From Prunella strophiata (lineage: Eukaryota; Chordata; Aves; Passeriformes; Prunellidae): DNA of 64,000 nucleotides. The DNA is taken from assembly GCA_036583965.1 (NCBI GenBank), contig JAZBQD010000018.1, positions 70,263,742 to 70,327,741 on the forward strand, read 5' to 3'. The number at the start of each line of letters is the position of its first letter. The stretch's first letter is position 1. The notes under the pieces were generated by a model. The model did no database searches. It had not been told where the DNA came from and saw only the letters and a list, made by a program, of their open reading frames with translations. The translations under genes were made by a program, and so were the position numbers. This document shows, in pieces, positions 1 to 27,833 of the stretch.

Positions 1-369
1 TTGGCTGGGGCCGCCTTTTCTCCGCGCTTGCCCCCACATGACTGTGCAGGTGTGTCTGGGAACCCGCGGCCGCCGGGCCCTAATTAGTGGCATAGAGTGT
101 GACCCCCCGCCGGGCTTTTCACGGCCCCTGCCAGCCCCGGGCCAGCCCCGCGGGGTTGACAGCGCGGCACAAAGTGACACATGGCACAATGGGCAGGTTG
201 AGGAGGCGACCGGGGCCGGGGGGGTGGCGGGAGGGGGAAGCGGTCACTTAGGGATTGTCGGAAAAGTCCCAGGGTGGGCTCGGGGCTGAGAGGGATTTGG
301 AGGAAGAGGTGGAGGAGGAAAAGGGGGGTGGATTTGTGGGGTGGGTTGTGGAAATTGGGTATTGCTGGG
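1..369. other. GC-rich unique sequence, no gene seen
   Basis: The first part (to about 250) is CpG-rich single-copy-looking sequence and then becomes purine-rich. No exon of a recognised gene could be read on either strand. If contig 1 is really the 5' flank or first intron of ATP6V1B1 (see the inverted duplicate), this could be upstream or intron 1 sequence; that is inference. Confidence 0.4.
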
Positions 370-515
370 ATCATGAAATCCCAGATTTTGGGTTGGGAGG
401 CAGTTAAAATCCCACTCAGTGGCACCCCAAGGGACACCTCCCTCTGTCCCAGGCTGCTCCAAGTCCTGTCCCTGTCCCTCAGACACTGCCAGGGATGGGG
501 GATGCACCCAGCCCC
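370..515 (-). mobile_element. CR1 LINE 3' fragment (antisense)
   Basis: Reads TTAAAATCCCACTCAGTGGC, then CACCTCCCTCTGTCCCAGGC and CACTGCCAGGGATG, which is the complement of the avian CR1 3' end. Degenerate copy. Confidence 0.6.
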
Positions 516-829
516 ACCCAGAGCCTTGTGCCCAGCACCCCCTGCCCCTCCCTGCCCCTGCCCAGGGGTGGGGTCCCCCCTCTGTGCCCTTGGGGACACC
601 CAGGACCCTCCCTGTGCCCCAGGGTGGCTCAGGGTCAGCTCTGGACCTGCTGGGGCAGCCCTGCAGCCACAGCTTTGCTCTGGGAGGGAGGATTTGGGGG
701 ATTTGTGGGATTTGGGGGCTGTTTGTCCCTCCTGCTTCCCATCTCTGCTCCAGGTGTCCCCATCCCTTCCCAGCTCTGGAATTTGGGGTGGGGGTTGAGC
801 ATCACTGGCTGCAGACCCAGCCCAGAGGA

Positions 830-1050
830 CGAGGTGATAAAAAAGGGGAATGGCTTCCACTGGGAAAAGGGGAGATTGGGTGGGATTTTGGGAAGGAATT
901 CCTGGCTGTGAGGGTGAGGAGAGGCTGGGCTGGAATTCCCAGATTTGCTGTGGCTGCCCCTGGAAGCGCCCAGGGCCAGGTTGGGTGGACTTGGATCCCC
1001 CGGAGCTGGCAGAACAGGAAAACCTTTAATCTCCCTTCCCACCCCAACCA
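830..1050 (+). mobile_element. CR1 LINE 3' fragment
   Basis: Contains ATGGCTTCCACTGGGAAAAG, GGCTGGAATTCCCAGATTTG, TGCTGTGGCTGCCCCTGG and GCCCAGGGCCAGGTTGG in order, the same series as the other sense CR1 copies here. The 3' tail after about 1000 is eroded. Confidence 0.75.
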
Positions 1051-1499
1051 TCCCCCGACCCCAAGCCCCCCTCGGAGGTGGCAGCGAGCCCCCGGCGCAC
1101 TTTGCAGCCGAGCCCTACGTGCCGGGGGGCTGGGAGGGGCGGCGGGGGCTGCGGAGGGCAGGGCGGGCGAGCGGGAGCAATTAGCGGCGGGTGGAGCCGG
1201 GTCGGGTCCCCTTTGTCACCGGGGGCCGCGGTCCCCCCCGCGCCGCGGCCGCGCTGGGCAGCAGTGCGTGAGTGTCAGCGCTGACGGAGATCGCAAGTGA
1301 CAGCAGCTGTGAATTTGGGGCTGGGGGTGTGGAAAGGCCAGGTTGAAAGACTTTGCTTTTCCCTCGGCCCCTCTCCCCCCGCCCCCCGCCCCCCGGCCGT
1401 GCCCCCGGCCTGCGGCCGCAGGCCCACCCAGCCGGCCGCTGCCCACGGCTGCGGCTTCATTATCGCTGCTGGGGCTTTCCGGTGCTCCCCCTGCGCTTC
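1051..1499. other. CpG-dense block, no gene seen
   Basis: Strongly GC-rich with many CpG (1075-1290 and 1370-1460), one GCAATTAGCGG site near 1178 and no repeat structure. It has the look of a CpG island. No start codon with a convincing coding continuation was found, so a promoter role is only a possibility. Confidence 0.35.
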
Positions 1500-2545
1500 T
1501 CGGCCCTCCTCCCCTCTTCTTCCTCCTCCTCTTCTTCTTCTTCTCCTCCTCCTCCTCCTCCTCCTCCTCCTCCTCTTCTTCTTCTTCCTTCTTCTTCTTC
1601 TTCTCCTCCTCTTCTTCCTCCTCCTCCTCTTCTTGTTCTAGTCCTCGTCCTTTTCCTCCTCCTCCTCTTCTTGTTATTCTCCTCCTCCTCCTCCTCCTCT
1701 TCTTCTTCTTCTCCTCCTCCTCCTCCTCCTCCTCTTCTTCTTCTTCTTCTTCTTCTTCTTCTTCTTCTCCTCCTCTTCTCCCTCCTCCTCTTCTTGTTCT
1801 TCTCCTCCTTCTCCTCCTCCTCCTCCTCTTCCTCCTCCTCCTCTTCTTGTTTTTCTCCTCCTCCTCCTCTTCTTCTTGTTATTCTCCTCCTCCTCCTCGT
1901 TTTCTTCTCCTCCTCCTCCTCTTCTTGTTCTTCTCCTCCTTCTTCTTCTCCTCCTCCTCTTCTTGTTCTAGTCTTCGTCCTCTTCCTCCTCCTCCTCCTC
2001 CTCCTCCTCCTCCTCCTCTTCTTCTTCTTCTTCTTCTTCTTCTCCTCCTCCTCCTCCTCTTCCTCCTTCTCTTCTTCTCCTTCTCCTCCTCCTCTTCTCC
2101 TCCTCCTCTTCTCCTCCTCCTCTTCTTCTTCCTCTTCTTCTCCTCCTCTTCTTCCTCATCCATTCCTTCCTCCTCTTCTTCTTCTTCTTCTTCTCCTTCT
2201 TCTTCTTCTTCTTCTCCTTCTCCTCCTCCTCTTCCTCCTCCTCCTCCTCCTCCTCCTCTTCCTCCTCTTCTTGTTATTCTCCTCCTCCTCTTCCTCCTCA
2301 TCTTCCCCTTCTTCCTCTCCTTCCCCTTCTCCTCTTCCTCCTCCTCCTCTTCTTGTTCTTCTCCTCCTCCTCCTCCTCCTCTTCCTCCTCCTCCTCCTCC
2401 TCCTCTTCCTCCTCTTCTTCTTCTTCTTCTTCTCCTCCTCCTCTTCTTCCTCCTCCTCTTCTTGTTATTCTCCTCCTCCTCTTCTCCTCCTCCTCTTCCT
2501 CCTCTTCTTGTTTTCTCCTTCTTCCTACCTTTTCTTTTCTGTTTT
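1500..2545. repeat. (CTC/CTT)n polypyrimidine tract
   Basis: About 1 kb of almost pure pyrimidine on the plus strand, built from CTC and CTT triplets in irregular blocks with occasional TTGTT or TTGTTATT interruptions. Open frames here (Ser/Leu/Pro/Phe-rich on plus, Glu/Arg/Gly on minus) are products of the triplet repeat and are not genes. Confidence 0.95.
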
Positions 2546-2624
2546 CTCCTTTTCTCCTCCTGATCCCTTTCCGGGTGTCCCATGGCGTTGCTGTCGTGAT
2601 TTCCCCTCTGTCATGACAGAATAT

Positions 2625-2785
2625 CCCAGAGCCGGGCATGGATGAGGGGGTGGGATCATCCCTGGAATGTCCAAGGCCAGGCTGGACAGGGCCTGGAGCA
2701 ACCTGGGGTGGTGGGAGGGGTCCCTGGATAAAACCAGGTGGGATTTGAGATCCCCCCAACCCAAACCATTCCAGGATTCCAGGAT
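2625..2785 (+). mobile_element. CR1 LINE 3' end
   Basis: Contains CCAAGGCCAGGCTGGACAGG, CTGGAGCAACCTGGGGTGGT and CCCAACCCAAACCATTCCAG, the canonical avian CR1 3' terminus. It directly precedes a GGAT microsatellite. Confidence 0.8.
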
Positions 2786-2800
2786 GTCCATGGTTCCTGC

Positions 2801-2940
2801 CCATGGATGGATGGATGGATGGATGGAGGATGGATGGATGGATGGATGATGGATGGATGATGAATTTATGGATGGATGGATGGATGGATGATGGATGGAT
2901 GGATGGATGGATGGATGGATGATGGATGGATGGATTTATT
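2801..2940. repeat. (GGAT)n microsatellite
   Basis: Tetranucleotide ATGG/GGAT run with a few ATGATGG interruptions. Confidence 0.95.
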
Positions 2941-2982
2941 CTTGAGTCTGTATTTCATTGATTATGGATGTATTATTTATTC

Positions 2983-3598
2983 TTTCTTTCTTTCTTCTTC
3001 TTCTTCTTCTTTCTTCTTTCTTCTTCTTCTTCTTCTTTCTTCTTTCTTCTTCTTCTTCTTTCTTCTTTCTTCTTCTTTCTTCTTTCTTCTTTCTTTCTTC
3101 TTTCTTCTTTCTTCTTTCTTCTTCTTCTTTCTTCTTTCTTCTTTCTTTCTTCTTTCTTTCTTCTTTCTTCTTTCTTCTTTCTTCTTTCTTCTTTCTTCTT
3201 TCTTCTTTCTTCTTTCTTCTTTCTTCTTTCTTCTTTCTTCTTTCTTCTTTCTTCTTCTTCTTCTTTCTTCTTTCTTTCTTCTTTCTTCTTTCTTTCTTCT
3301 TTCTTCTTTCTTCTTTCTTCTTTCTTCTTCTTCTTTCTTCTTTCTTCTTTCTTTCTTCTTTCTTCTTTCTTTCTTTCATTGCTTCTTTCTTTCTTCTTTC
3401 TTCTTCTTCTTCTTCTTCTTCTTCTTCTTCTTCTTCTTCTTCTTCTTTCTTCTTTCTTCTTCTTCTTTCTTCTTTCTTCTTCTTCTTCTTCTTTCTTCTT
3501 TCTTCTTCTTTCTTCTTTCTTTCTTCTTTCTTTCTTCTTTCTTCTTTCTTCTTTCTTCTTCTTCTTCTTTCTTCTTTCTTTCTTCTTTCTTTCTTTCT
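2983..3598. repeat. (TTC/TTTC)n polypyrimidine tract
   Basis: About 600 bp of TTC and TTTC units, interrupted once near 3378 by CATTGC. A second long homopyrimidine block beside the CTC/CTT one. Confidence 0.95.
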
Positions 3599-3652
3599 GG
3601 CTGGATGGAGGGATTGATTGGATGGATGGATGGATGGATGGATGGATGATGG
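3599..3652. repeat. (GGAT)n microsatellite, second block
   Basis: GGATGGATGG units flank the TTTC tract on its right side as they do on its left (2801-2940), so the pyrimidine block may have expanded inside or beside one older GGAT microsatellite. Confidence 0.9.
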
Positions 3653-4279
3653 ATTTCCATATCACCCAAGAGCTCGACCAGTGATCCAATGTCACCCCCA
3701 GTGACATCAGCCCTGCCAGAGGCTCCCACATTCCCGGTGGGAAGAGCCATCCCGGTGGGGCTGAAGGGCAGCCAGGAGTGTCCCCAAGGGGGTGTCATCC
3801 ACTGGGACCGCCCTGGACACCCCCATACTGGGACAAATGACACTCCCAATGTCCCTGTCCCACGTGGGTGGCTCTGGGGGTGCCAAGAAGAAAAAATCCC
3901 AGAAGCTCCTGGCGGGGGAAGAGAAGGGAAGTGGGAGAGCTTTGGGTGGGAACAGGAGTAAAAGGCTGGATGGTCACTTTGGGAATAAAGGGGACAAAAG
4001 GTGGGGAGGGGGCTCCCGGTGCTCCAGAGGCTCCCAGCTCCAGAGGCTGAATGGGCCAGCAGCAGGAACCAGCCCTAATTGGGGAAGGGCAGAGAGGGCT
4101 AATTAGTTAATTAGCTCCTGGAGTGGGGCTGGGAGAACCTCGTGGGGCTCAGCAAGGCCAAGGGCAGGAGAAGCTGGGATGGGGCACAAATCCAGGCTGG
4201 AGGGGAAAGGGTTTGGGAGCAGCCCTGGGAGAAGATGAATTTGGGAAAGGTGAGGAATTCTGTCCCTGTGCTCTGCTCA
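3653..4279. other. Unique sequence with an ATTA-motif cluster
   Basis: Non-repetitive GC-rich sequence. At 4073-4113 there are closely spaced CTAATTGG, GCTAATTAG and TTAATTAGC sites, a homeodomain-type core cluster. No coding potential recognised. Confidence 0.35.
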
Positions 4280-4790
4280 GGTGAGATCCCACCTGTGGAG
4301 CTGCTCCAGCTCCTGGATCCCAAATTCAGGAGGGTGTGGAGCTGCTGGAGCAGATTCCAGAGGCTGCTCCCAGGGCTGGAGCCCCTCTGCTCTGGAGCAC
4401 CTCAGCTCTGGGAGAGCTGTGAATGTTCCCCTGGAGAAGGGAAAATCCAGGGAATCCTCAGAGTCCCTGCAAGGGGCTCCAGGAGAGCTGGAGAGGGACT
4501 GGGGACAAGGGACAGAGGGACAGGACCCAGGGAATGGCTCCCACTGGGAAAGGGGGAGATTGGACTGGGATCTTGGCAAGGAATTGCTGTGTGGGAGGGT
4601 GGGGAGGAGCTGGGCTGGAATTCCCAGATTTGCTGTGGCCGCCCCTGGATCCCTGGCAGTGCCCAGGGCCAGGTTGGACACTGGGGCTTGGATCCACCTG
4701 GGATAGTGGAATGTCCCAGGGGTGGAATTCCTGGGCTTTGAGGTCCTTCCCAACCCAAACCAGTCTGGAATTCCCTGATCCCATTGCTGG
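4280..4790 (+). mobile_element. CR1 LINE 3' fragment, long
   Basis: One of the longer CR1 copies. It runs from GCTGCTCCAGCTCCTGGATC through the TCTGGAGCACC and GAATGTTCCCCTGGAGAAGG region and the TTCCCAGATTTGCTGTGGCC section to CCCAACCCAAACCAGTCTGG. Confidence 0.85.
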
Positions 4791-5229
4791 AATGTCCGAG
4801 ATCGCTGGCACTGCCCTGGCTGAGGGGAGGGGACACCGAGGGTCCCATTGTGCCACCGGGGTGACCCCACAGTGCCCCGTGGGGTGTCTGGGGACTGGGC
4901 TGTGACCAGCAGGAGAAACGGGACCCATCCCTAGGAATGAAGTCCCCGGGGCTGTCCCGGCCGGGGGACAATGCCACCATCAGCACGGGGACATCCAGGG
5001 ACCCCCATCCCCGCGGGATGCCCTGCAGCTGGCCCGGCCTCTCCGATCCTATTAGGATCAGGTGGGAATGCCAGAGCCCGGTGCGAGGAGAGGGGGCAGG
5101 GCATGAAAGGGCCCGGCGGGGTCAGCGGGGCCGGGGCAGCGCTCGGGGCTTTGACACTTCCTGCGATGATCAAGGCGCGGCTTAGAGCCGGATCAGTTCC
5201 CGCACACCTGCACCCGCCGAGCCCAATCC
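4791..5229. other. GC-rich unique sequence, no gene seen
   Basis: Single-copy GC-rich sequence. I looked on the plus strand here for ATP6V1B1 exon 1 (ending in an N-Y-I-x-H-P-R-like stretch before GT) and did not find it. Confidence 0.35.
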
Positions 5230-5870
5230 CGGCACTCCCGGGAACCATTCCAGATCCTGGCGTTCCCCGGAGCCGGTCCCGATCCCGGAATTACCAGGAT
5301 TCCATCCCAATCCTGGCGTTCCCGGGGGCCGTTCCAGATCCTGGCGTTCCCCGGAGCCTATCCCAGTCCCGGTTCCCAGGAGCTGATCCTAATCCTGGTA
5401 GTCCCAGGACCCGATCCCAACTCCGCAATTCCCAGGATTCCATCCCAATCCCGGCGGTCCTGGGATCCCATCCCAACCCCACAATTCCCAGGATTCCATC
5501 CCAAACCCACCATTCCCGGGATCCCATCCCAATCCCATTGTTCCCAGATCCGATCCCAACCCTGGCATTCCCAGGATCCCATACCAACCCCGGAATTCCC
5601 AGGATTTCATCCCAATTCTGGCATTATTCCCAGGACCTGATTCCCATCCTGGCATTCCCACAATCTGATCCCAATCCCATTATTCTCAGGATCCGATCCC
5701 AATCCCAGAATTCCCAACCCCAGCATTTCCAGGACCCAATCCCAACCCTGGCATTCCCTGGACCCAATCCCAATCCCATTATTCCCGGGATCTCATCTCA
5801 ATCCCATTATTCCCGGGATCTCATCTCAATCCCATTATTCCCAGGATCCAAATCCCAGAATTCCCGGGAT
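5230..5870. repeat. Irregular ~30-bp minisatellite
   Basis: Repeats of the type CAGGATCCCATCCCAATCCC and GGCGTTCCCGGGAGCC with much unit-to-unit change. The same array occurs reversed at 26735-27333. Confidence 0.85.
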
Positions 5871-6376
5871 CTGCTCCTCTCCCTGTGTTCCTACCCAGCT
5901 TCATCCCCATTTGTCACCCTTGTCCCCTGCCCCCCTTTGTCACCGCCTGTCCCCGCGGGGTCACACCCTCCTTTCCCCACCCCAGTGTCACCCCGGCGTG
6001 TCCCCAGGGCCACCAGGGTCCCCCCAGCACCGCGGGGTCTTTGGGAAGTGTCCCCCACCCCAGCGGGCCAGGCAGGATCCTCGGGCAAGGCGTGACTGGG
6101 AGGGGACAAGGGGACACTTCCCTGCTGGCCCTGGTGGCACTCCCAGCTGTGACATCCCTGCCGTGTGCGTGGGGACACCTCCAGAAGGTGACACAACCCC
6201 TGGGTGCCGCGGCAGGAAGCCACCACTGAGTGACAGTTCCTGCAGGACCCAGTGTCCAGCTGAGCCACCACTGGTCACTTGGGGTGTCACCGGGACAGGG
6301 GAAGGGACAGGATGTGGGGGTGGCACCGCCCGGGTGGCCCCGTGGCTCTGGGGACTGACGGTGTCCCCTCCCCCAG

Positions 6377-6432
6377 CCTACAGGACAGTGTGTGGTGTCA
6401 ACGGGCCGCTGGTGGTGCTGGACAACGTCAAG
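6377..6432 (+). CDS. ATP6V1B1: Second copy of V-ATPase B1 exon 2 (intact)
   Basis: A 56-bp exon bounded by CCCCCAG and a GTAGGACC donor. After two bases that finish a Thr codon it reads YRTVCGVNGPLVVLDNVK, very close to human B1 exon 2. It lies on the strand opposite to the rest of the gene and beyond the gene's 3' end, inside the inverted duplicate. No other B1 exon follows on this strand before the gap at 7390. It is therefore best read as the correct version of exon 2 in a mis-oriented contig rather than a second gene. Confidence 0.85.
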
Positions 6433-6545
6433 GTAGGACCTTGGGGTGACACGGGGACAGCTTGGCGGTGGCACCTGGGGCTGTGTGGGGACCCCGGTGC
6501 TGAGGGTGCAATGGGGGGAGTGTGTCCCCAATCCCCTGTCACCTG

Positions 6546-7389
6546 TCCTCTGTCCCCCTGGGCTGTCCCCTTTCCCTGTGCCATCCCTCCTGTCCCTTGT
6601 CCCCTGAGCTGTCCCCTTTCCCTGTGCCATCCCTTCTGTCCCTTGTCCCCTGAGCTGTCCCCTTTCCCTGTGCCATCCCTTCTGTCCCTTGTCCCCTCAG
6701 CTGTCCCCTGGGCTGTCCCCTCCTCTCCGGGGTCCGAGCTCCCTCCTCTGGACGCGCTCGGCAGCAGAGCCCTGTCCCCGCCTGCACGGGCGGGTGGCGT
6801 GTCCCATGTCCCCGTGTCCCCATGTCCCCCTGTCCCCGCGCTGGTGGCGTGTGCTCCGACACAGGGGACACGGCGACACGGGGGACATTCCGTGGGACGT
6901 GTGTGCCCTCGGTCCGGGCCCCCTGTCCCCCGTGTCCCTGCCCGAGCTCAGCCCCTGTACCCTGTGTCCTTGTGCCCTGTCCCCTGTGTCCCTGCCCAGC
7001 TCTGTCCCTTGTGCTCTGTGTCCCCGGCCAAGCTCTGGCTCCCTGTCCGGATGTCCCCTTTCCCTGTGCCATCCCTCCTGTCCCTTGTCCCCTGGGATGT
7101 CCCCTTTCCCTGTGCCATCCCTCCTGTCCCTTGTCCCCTGGGATGTCCCCTTTCCCTGTGCCATCCCTCCTGTCCCTTGTCCCCTGGGATGTCCCCTTTC
7201 CCTGTGCCATCCCTCCTGTCCCTTGTCCCCTGGGATGTCCCCTTTCCCTGTGCCATCCCTCCTGTCCCTTGTCCCCTGGGATGTCCCCTTTCCCTGTGCC
7301 ATCCCTCCTGTCCCTTGTCCCCTGGGATGTCCCCTTTCCCTGTGCCATCCCTCCTGTCCCTTGTCCCCTGGGATGTCCCCTTTCCCTGT
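6546..7389. repeat. 46-bp minisatellite (copy A)
   Basis: Unit GGATGTCCCCTTTCCCTGTG plus CCATCCCTCCTGTCCCTTGTCCCCT-type remainder. The A of GGAT recurs at 7051, 7097, 7143 and 7189, a period of exactly 46. The region 6715-7035 is degenerate or unique. The array runs into the gap. Confidence 0.95.
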
Positions 7390-7889
7390 NNNNNNNNNNN
7401 NNNNNNNNNNNNNNNNNNNNNNNNNNNNNNNNNNNNNNNNNNNNNNNNNNNNNNNNNNNNNNNNNNNNNNNNNNNNNNNNNNNNNNNNNNNNNNNNNNNN
7501 NNNNNNNNNNNNNNNNNNNNNNNNNNNNNNNNNNNNNNNNNNNNNNNNNNNNNNNNNNNNNNNNNNNNNNNNNNNNNNNNNNNNNNNNNNNNNNNNNNNN
7601 NNNNNNNNNNNNNNNNNNNNNNNNNNNNNNNNNNNNNNNNNNNNNNNNNNNNNNNNNNNNNNNNNNNNNNNNNNNNNNNNNNNNNNNNNNNNNNNNNNNN
7701 NNNNNNNNNNNNNNNNNNNNNNNNNNNNNNNNNNNNNNNNNNNNNNNNNNNNNNNNNNNNNNNNNNNNNNNNNNNNNNNNNNNNNNNNNNNNNNNNNNNN
7801 NNNNNNNNNNNNNNNNNNNNNNNNNNNNNNNNNNNNNNNNNNNNNNNNNNNNNNNNNNNNNNNNNNNNNNNNNNNNNNNNNNNNNNNNN
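7390..7889. other. Assembly gap (500 N)
   Basis: Exactly 500 N, so a placeholder gap of unknown true size. Its left side is a 46-bp minisatellite and its right side a 23-bp minisatellite. Confidence 0.99.
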
Positions 7890-8046
7890 CCCCAGAATCC
7901 CGGGAATGTTGCCCCCAGAATCCCGGGAATGTTGCCCCCAGAATCCCGGGACTTGCCCCAGAAGCCCAGAATTTTGCCCCCAGAATCCCAGGAATTTTGC
8001 CCCCAGAATCCCGGGAATGTCGCCCCAGAGTCCCGGGAATGGCCCC
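7890..8046. repeat. 23-bp minisatellite
   Basis: Units of CAGAATCCCGGGAATGTTGC type. AGAATCC recurs at 7894, 7917 and 7940. Later units degrade to ATTTTGCCCCCAGAATCC. Confidence 0.9.
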
Positions 8047-8058
8047 GGAACGTGCTCA

Positions 8059-8220
8059 CCACGTCGATGAAAGCTGGGGCGATGGAGAGGCCGAAGGCAC
8101 GATGACGACGTCGGAGTGTTGGGGCCGGGCCGGACCAGCGGTGGTAGCCCGAGACGCGGCGCTGGAAGATCCGGTCCTCGGCGTGGCTGCGGCGCTGCCC
8201 GCGCCGCCCCGGAATTATCC
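8059..8220 (-). other. Possible unidentified exon (weak)
   Basis: On the minus strand a GC-rich non-repetitive stretch reads [17 protein letters not shown] in one frame and [13 protein letters not shown] later in the same frame, followed by GTGAGC, a good donor. A GCGCCGCAG acceptor-like site precedes it. It lies about 130 bp beyond the likely ATP6V1B1 poly(A) signal. I do not recognise the protein, and the middle of the frame is Pro/Arg-rich and unconvincing. It could be an exon of the next gene on the same strand with sequence errors, or chance. Confidence 0.3.
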
Positions 8221-8351
8221 CGGAATTGCATGGAATTAGGAGCTGCAGCCTGGGGTGGGCTCAGGAGCTGCTGCTCCGGGGGCTCCCAGGGGTGGGAATT
8301 CCATGGCCATGGAAGGAAACGGAGCACGGAAGGGTTTGGTGGCCACGGTTG

Positions 8352-8357
8352 TTTATT
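8352..8357 (-). promoter_or_regulatory. Likely ATP6V1B1 poly(A) signal
   Basis: The plus strand TTTATT is AATAAA on the gene strand, 713 bp after the stop codon. It is the first canonical signal downstream of the stop that I can see. Cleavage would be expected near 8330-8340. Confidence 0.6.
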
Positions 8358-8394
8358 CACCAATAAAAACAAAGAGATTTTTCCTGATTTTAGC

Positions 8395-9056
8395 AAAGGG
8401 GGATCCTGTTGTAGGAAAGGGGGATCTGGTTGTGGGAAAGGAGGATCCGGTTGTGGGAAAGGAGGATCCGGTTGTAGGAAAGGGGGGATCCGGTTGTAGG
8501 AAAGGAGGATCTGTTTGTGAAAAGGGGGATCTGGTTGTAGGAAAGGTGGATCTGGTTGTAGGAAACGGGGATCCAGTTGTAGGAAAGGGGGATCTGCTTG
8601 TAGGAAAGGGGGATCCGGTTGTAGGAAAGGGGGATTCGGTTGTGGGAAAGGAGGATCCGGTTGTGAAAAGGGGGATCTGGTTGTAGGAAACGGGGATCCA
8701 CTTGTAGGAAAAGAGGATCTGGTTGTAGGAAGTGGGGATCTGGTTGTAGGAAAAGGGGGATCCACTTGTAGGAAAGGAGGATCCGGTTGTAGGAAAGGGG
8801 GATCTGGTTGTAGGAAAGGATCCGGTTGTGAAAAGGGGGATCTGGTTGTAGGAAAGGTGGATCTGGTTGTAGGAAAGGGGGATCCGGTTGTGGGAAAGGG
8901 GGGATCCACTTGTAGGAAAGGGGGGATCCATTTGTAGGAAAGGAGGATCTGGTTGTGGGAAAGGGGGATCCGGTTGTGGGAAAGGGGGAACCACTTGTAG
9001 GAAAGGCGGACCTGGTTGTAGGAAAGGAGGATCCAGTTGTAGGAAAGGGGGGATTT
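8395..9056. repeat. 21-bp minisatellite in the presumed 3' UTR
   Basis: About 30 units of GGATCCGGTTGTAGGAAAGG type with length change of 1-3 bases in the G run and C/T and A/G substitutions. It starts just after the ATP6V1B1 stop and ends about 40 bp before the poly(A) signal, so if the signal is used the mature mRNA carries the array in the complementary sense. Confidence 0.9.
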
Positions 9057-9069
9057 GTGGGATTTGGGG

Positions 9070-26234
<17,165 letters not shown>

Positions 26235-26734
26235 CTGGGGGAGGGGAACACCGTCAGTCCCCAGAGCCACGGGGCAACCCGGGCGGGGTTGACCCCCACT
26301 CCTGTCCCTTCCCCTGTCACGGTGACACCCAAGTGACCAGTGGTGGTCAGCTGGACACTGGGTCCTCATGCAGGACTGTCAATCAGTGGTCGGCCTTACT
26401 GCCGCGGCACCCAGGGGTTGTGTCACCTTCTGAGGGTGTCCCCACGCACACGGCAGGAGTGTCAAGCGGGGGTGCCACCAGGGCCAGTCAGGGAAGTGTC
26501 CCTTGTCCCCTCCCAAGTCACGCCTTGCCCGAGGATCCGACCGGACCGCTGGGGTGGGGGACACTTCCCAAAGACCCCGCGGTTGCTGGGGGACCTGGTG
26601 GCCCTGGGGACACGCCGGGGTGACAATGGGGTGGGGAAAGGATGGGTCTTGACCCGCGGGGACAGGGCGGTACCAAGGGGGGGGCAGGGGACAAGGGTGA
26701 CAAATGGGGGGATGAAGCTGGGTAGGAAAAACAC
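26235..26734. other. Intron 1 unique part (copy B)
   Basis: Non-repetitive; matches the complement of 5875-6376 with small indels. Exon 1 is not in it. Confidence 0.6.
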
Positions 26735-27333
26735 AGGGAGAGGGAACCAGATCCCGGGAATGCTGGGCTTGGATCCTGGTGAATAATGGGAATGAGATGA
26801 GATCCCGGGAATAATGGGATTGAGATGAGATCCCGGGAATAATGGATTGGGATGGGTCAGGGAATGCCAGGGTTGGGATTGGGTCCTGGAATGCTGGGGT
26901 TGGGAGAATCTGGGATGGGATCGGATCCTGAGAATAATGGGATTGGGATCAGATTGTGGGAATGCCAGGATGGGAATCAGGTCCTGGGAATTAATGCCAG
27001 AATTGGATGAAAATCCTGGAATTCCGGGGTGGGATGGGATCCTGGGAATGCCAGGGTTGGGATCGGATCTGGGAACAATGGGAGGATGGATGGGATCCCG
27101 GAATGGTGGGTTGGGAGGAAGCCTGGGAATTGTGGGGTTGGGATGGGATCCCAGGACCGCCGGGATTGGGATGGAATCCTGGGAATTGCGGAGTTGGGAT
27201 CGGGGCCTGGACTACCAGCTATTAGGATCAGCTCCTGGAACCGGGGACTGGGTAGGCTCCGGGGAACGCCACGGATCTGGAACGGCCCCCGGGAACGCCA
27301 GGATTGGGAGGAATCCTGGGTGAGAATTCCGGG
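26735..27333. repeat. Irregular ~30-bp minisatellite (copy B)
   Basis: GGGATTGGGATGGAATCCTG and GGAATGCCAGGGTTGGGATC units, complement of 5284-5870. Ends at the gap. Confidence 0.88.
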
Positions 27334-27833
27334 NNNNNNNNNNNNNNNNNNNNNNNNNNNNNNNNNNNNNNNNNNNNNNNNNNNNNNNNNNNNNNNNNNN
27401 NNNNNNNNNNNNNNNNNNNNNNNNNNNNNNNNNNNNNNNNNNNNNNNNNNNNNNNNNNNNNNNNNNNNNNNNNNNNNNNNNNNNNNNNNNNNNNNNNNNN
27501 NNNNNNNNNNNNNNNNNNNNNNNNNNNNNNNNNNNNNNNNNNNNNNNNNNNNNNNNNNNNNNNNNNNNNNNNNNNNNNNNNNNNNNNNNNNNNNNNNNNN
27601 NNNNNNNNNNNNNNNNNNNNNNNNNNNNNNNNNNNNNNNNNNNNNNNNNNNNNNNNNNNNNNNNNNNNNNNNNNNNNNNNNNNNNNNNNNNNNNNNNNNN
27701 NNNNNNNNNNNNNNNNNNNNNNNNNNNNNNNNNNNNNNNNNNNNNNNNNNNNNNNNNNNNNNNNNNNNNNNNNNNNNNNNNNNNNNNNNNNNNNNNNNNN
27801 NNNNNNNNNNNNNNNNNNNNNNNNNNNNNNNNN
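27334..27833. other. Assembly gap (500 N)
   Basis: Placeholder gap where the 5' end of ATP6V1B1 would be expected to continue. Confidence 0.99.

Larger units (their letters stand above)
5284..7389 (+). repeat. Inverted duplicate, copy A (matches 24785-27333)
   Basis: Read on plus, this segment matches the reverse complement of 24785-27333: the ~30-bp array, the unique stretch 5875-6545 including an ATP6V1B1 exon 2, and the start of the 46-bp minisatellite. The match near 5284 (CCCGGAATT then CCAGGATTCC) meets the gap edge at 27333. Copy A has the intact exon 2; copy B has several single-base indels. It may be a misplaced, inverted contig end, another haplotype, or a true duplication. Confidence 0.85.

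Noticed and set aside
1297..2645. Ser/Leu/Pro-rich frames over 400 codons
   Set aside because: Direct translation of the CTC/CTT tract.
1..5284. ATP6V1B1 exon 1
   Set aside because: I searched the plus strand for a start followed by an N-Y-I-x-H-P-R-like end and a GT donor and found none; it is likely outside the window or in a gap.
6377..6432. A second V-ATPase B gene on the plus strand
   Set aside because: Only exon 2 is present, flanked by the same intron sequence as the minus-strand gene; duplication or misassembly explains it.
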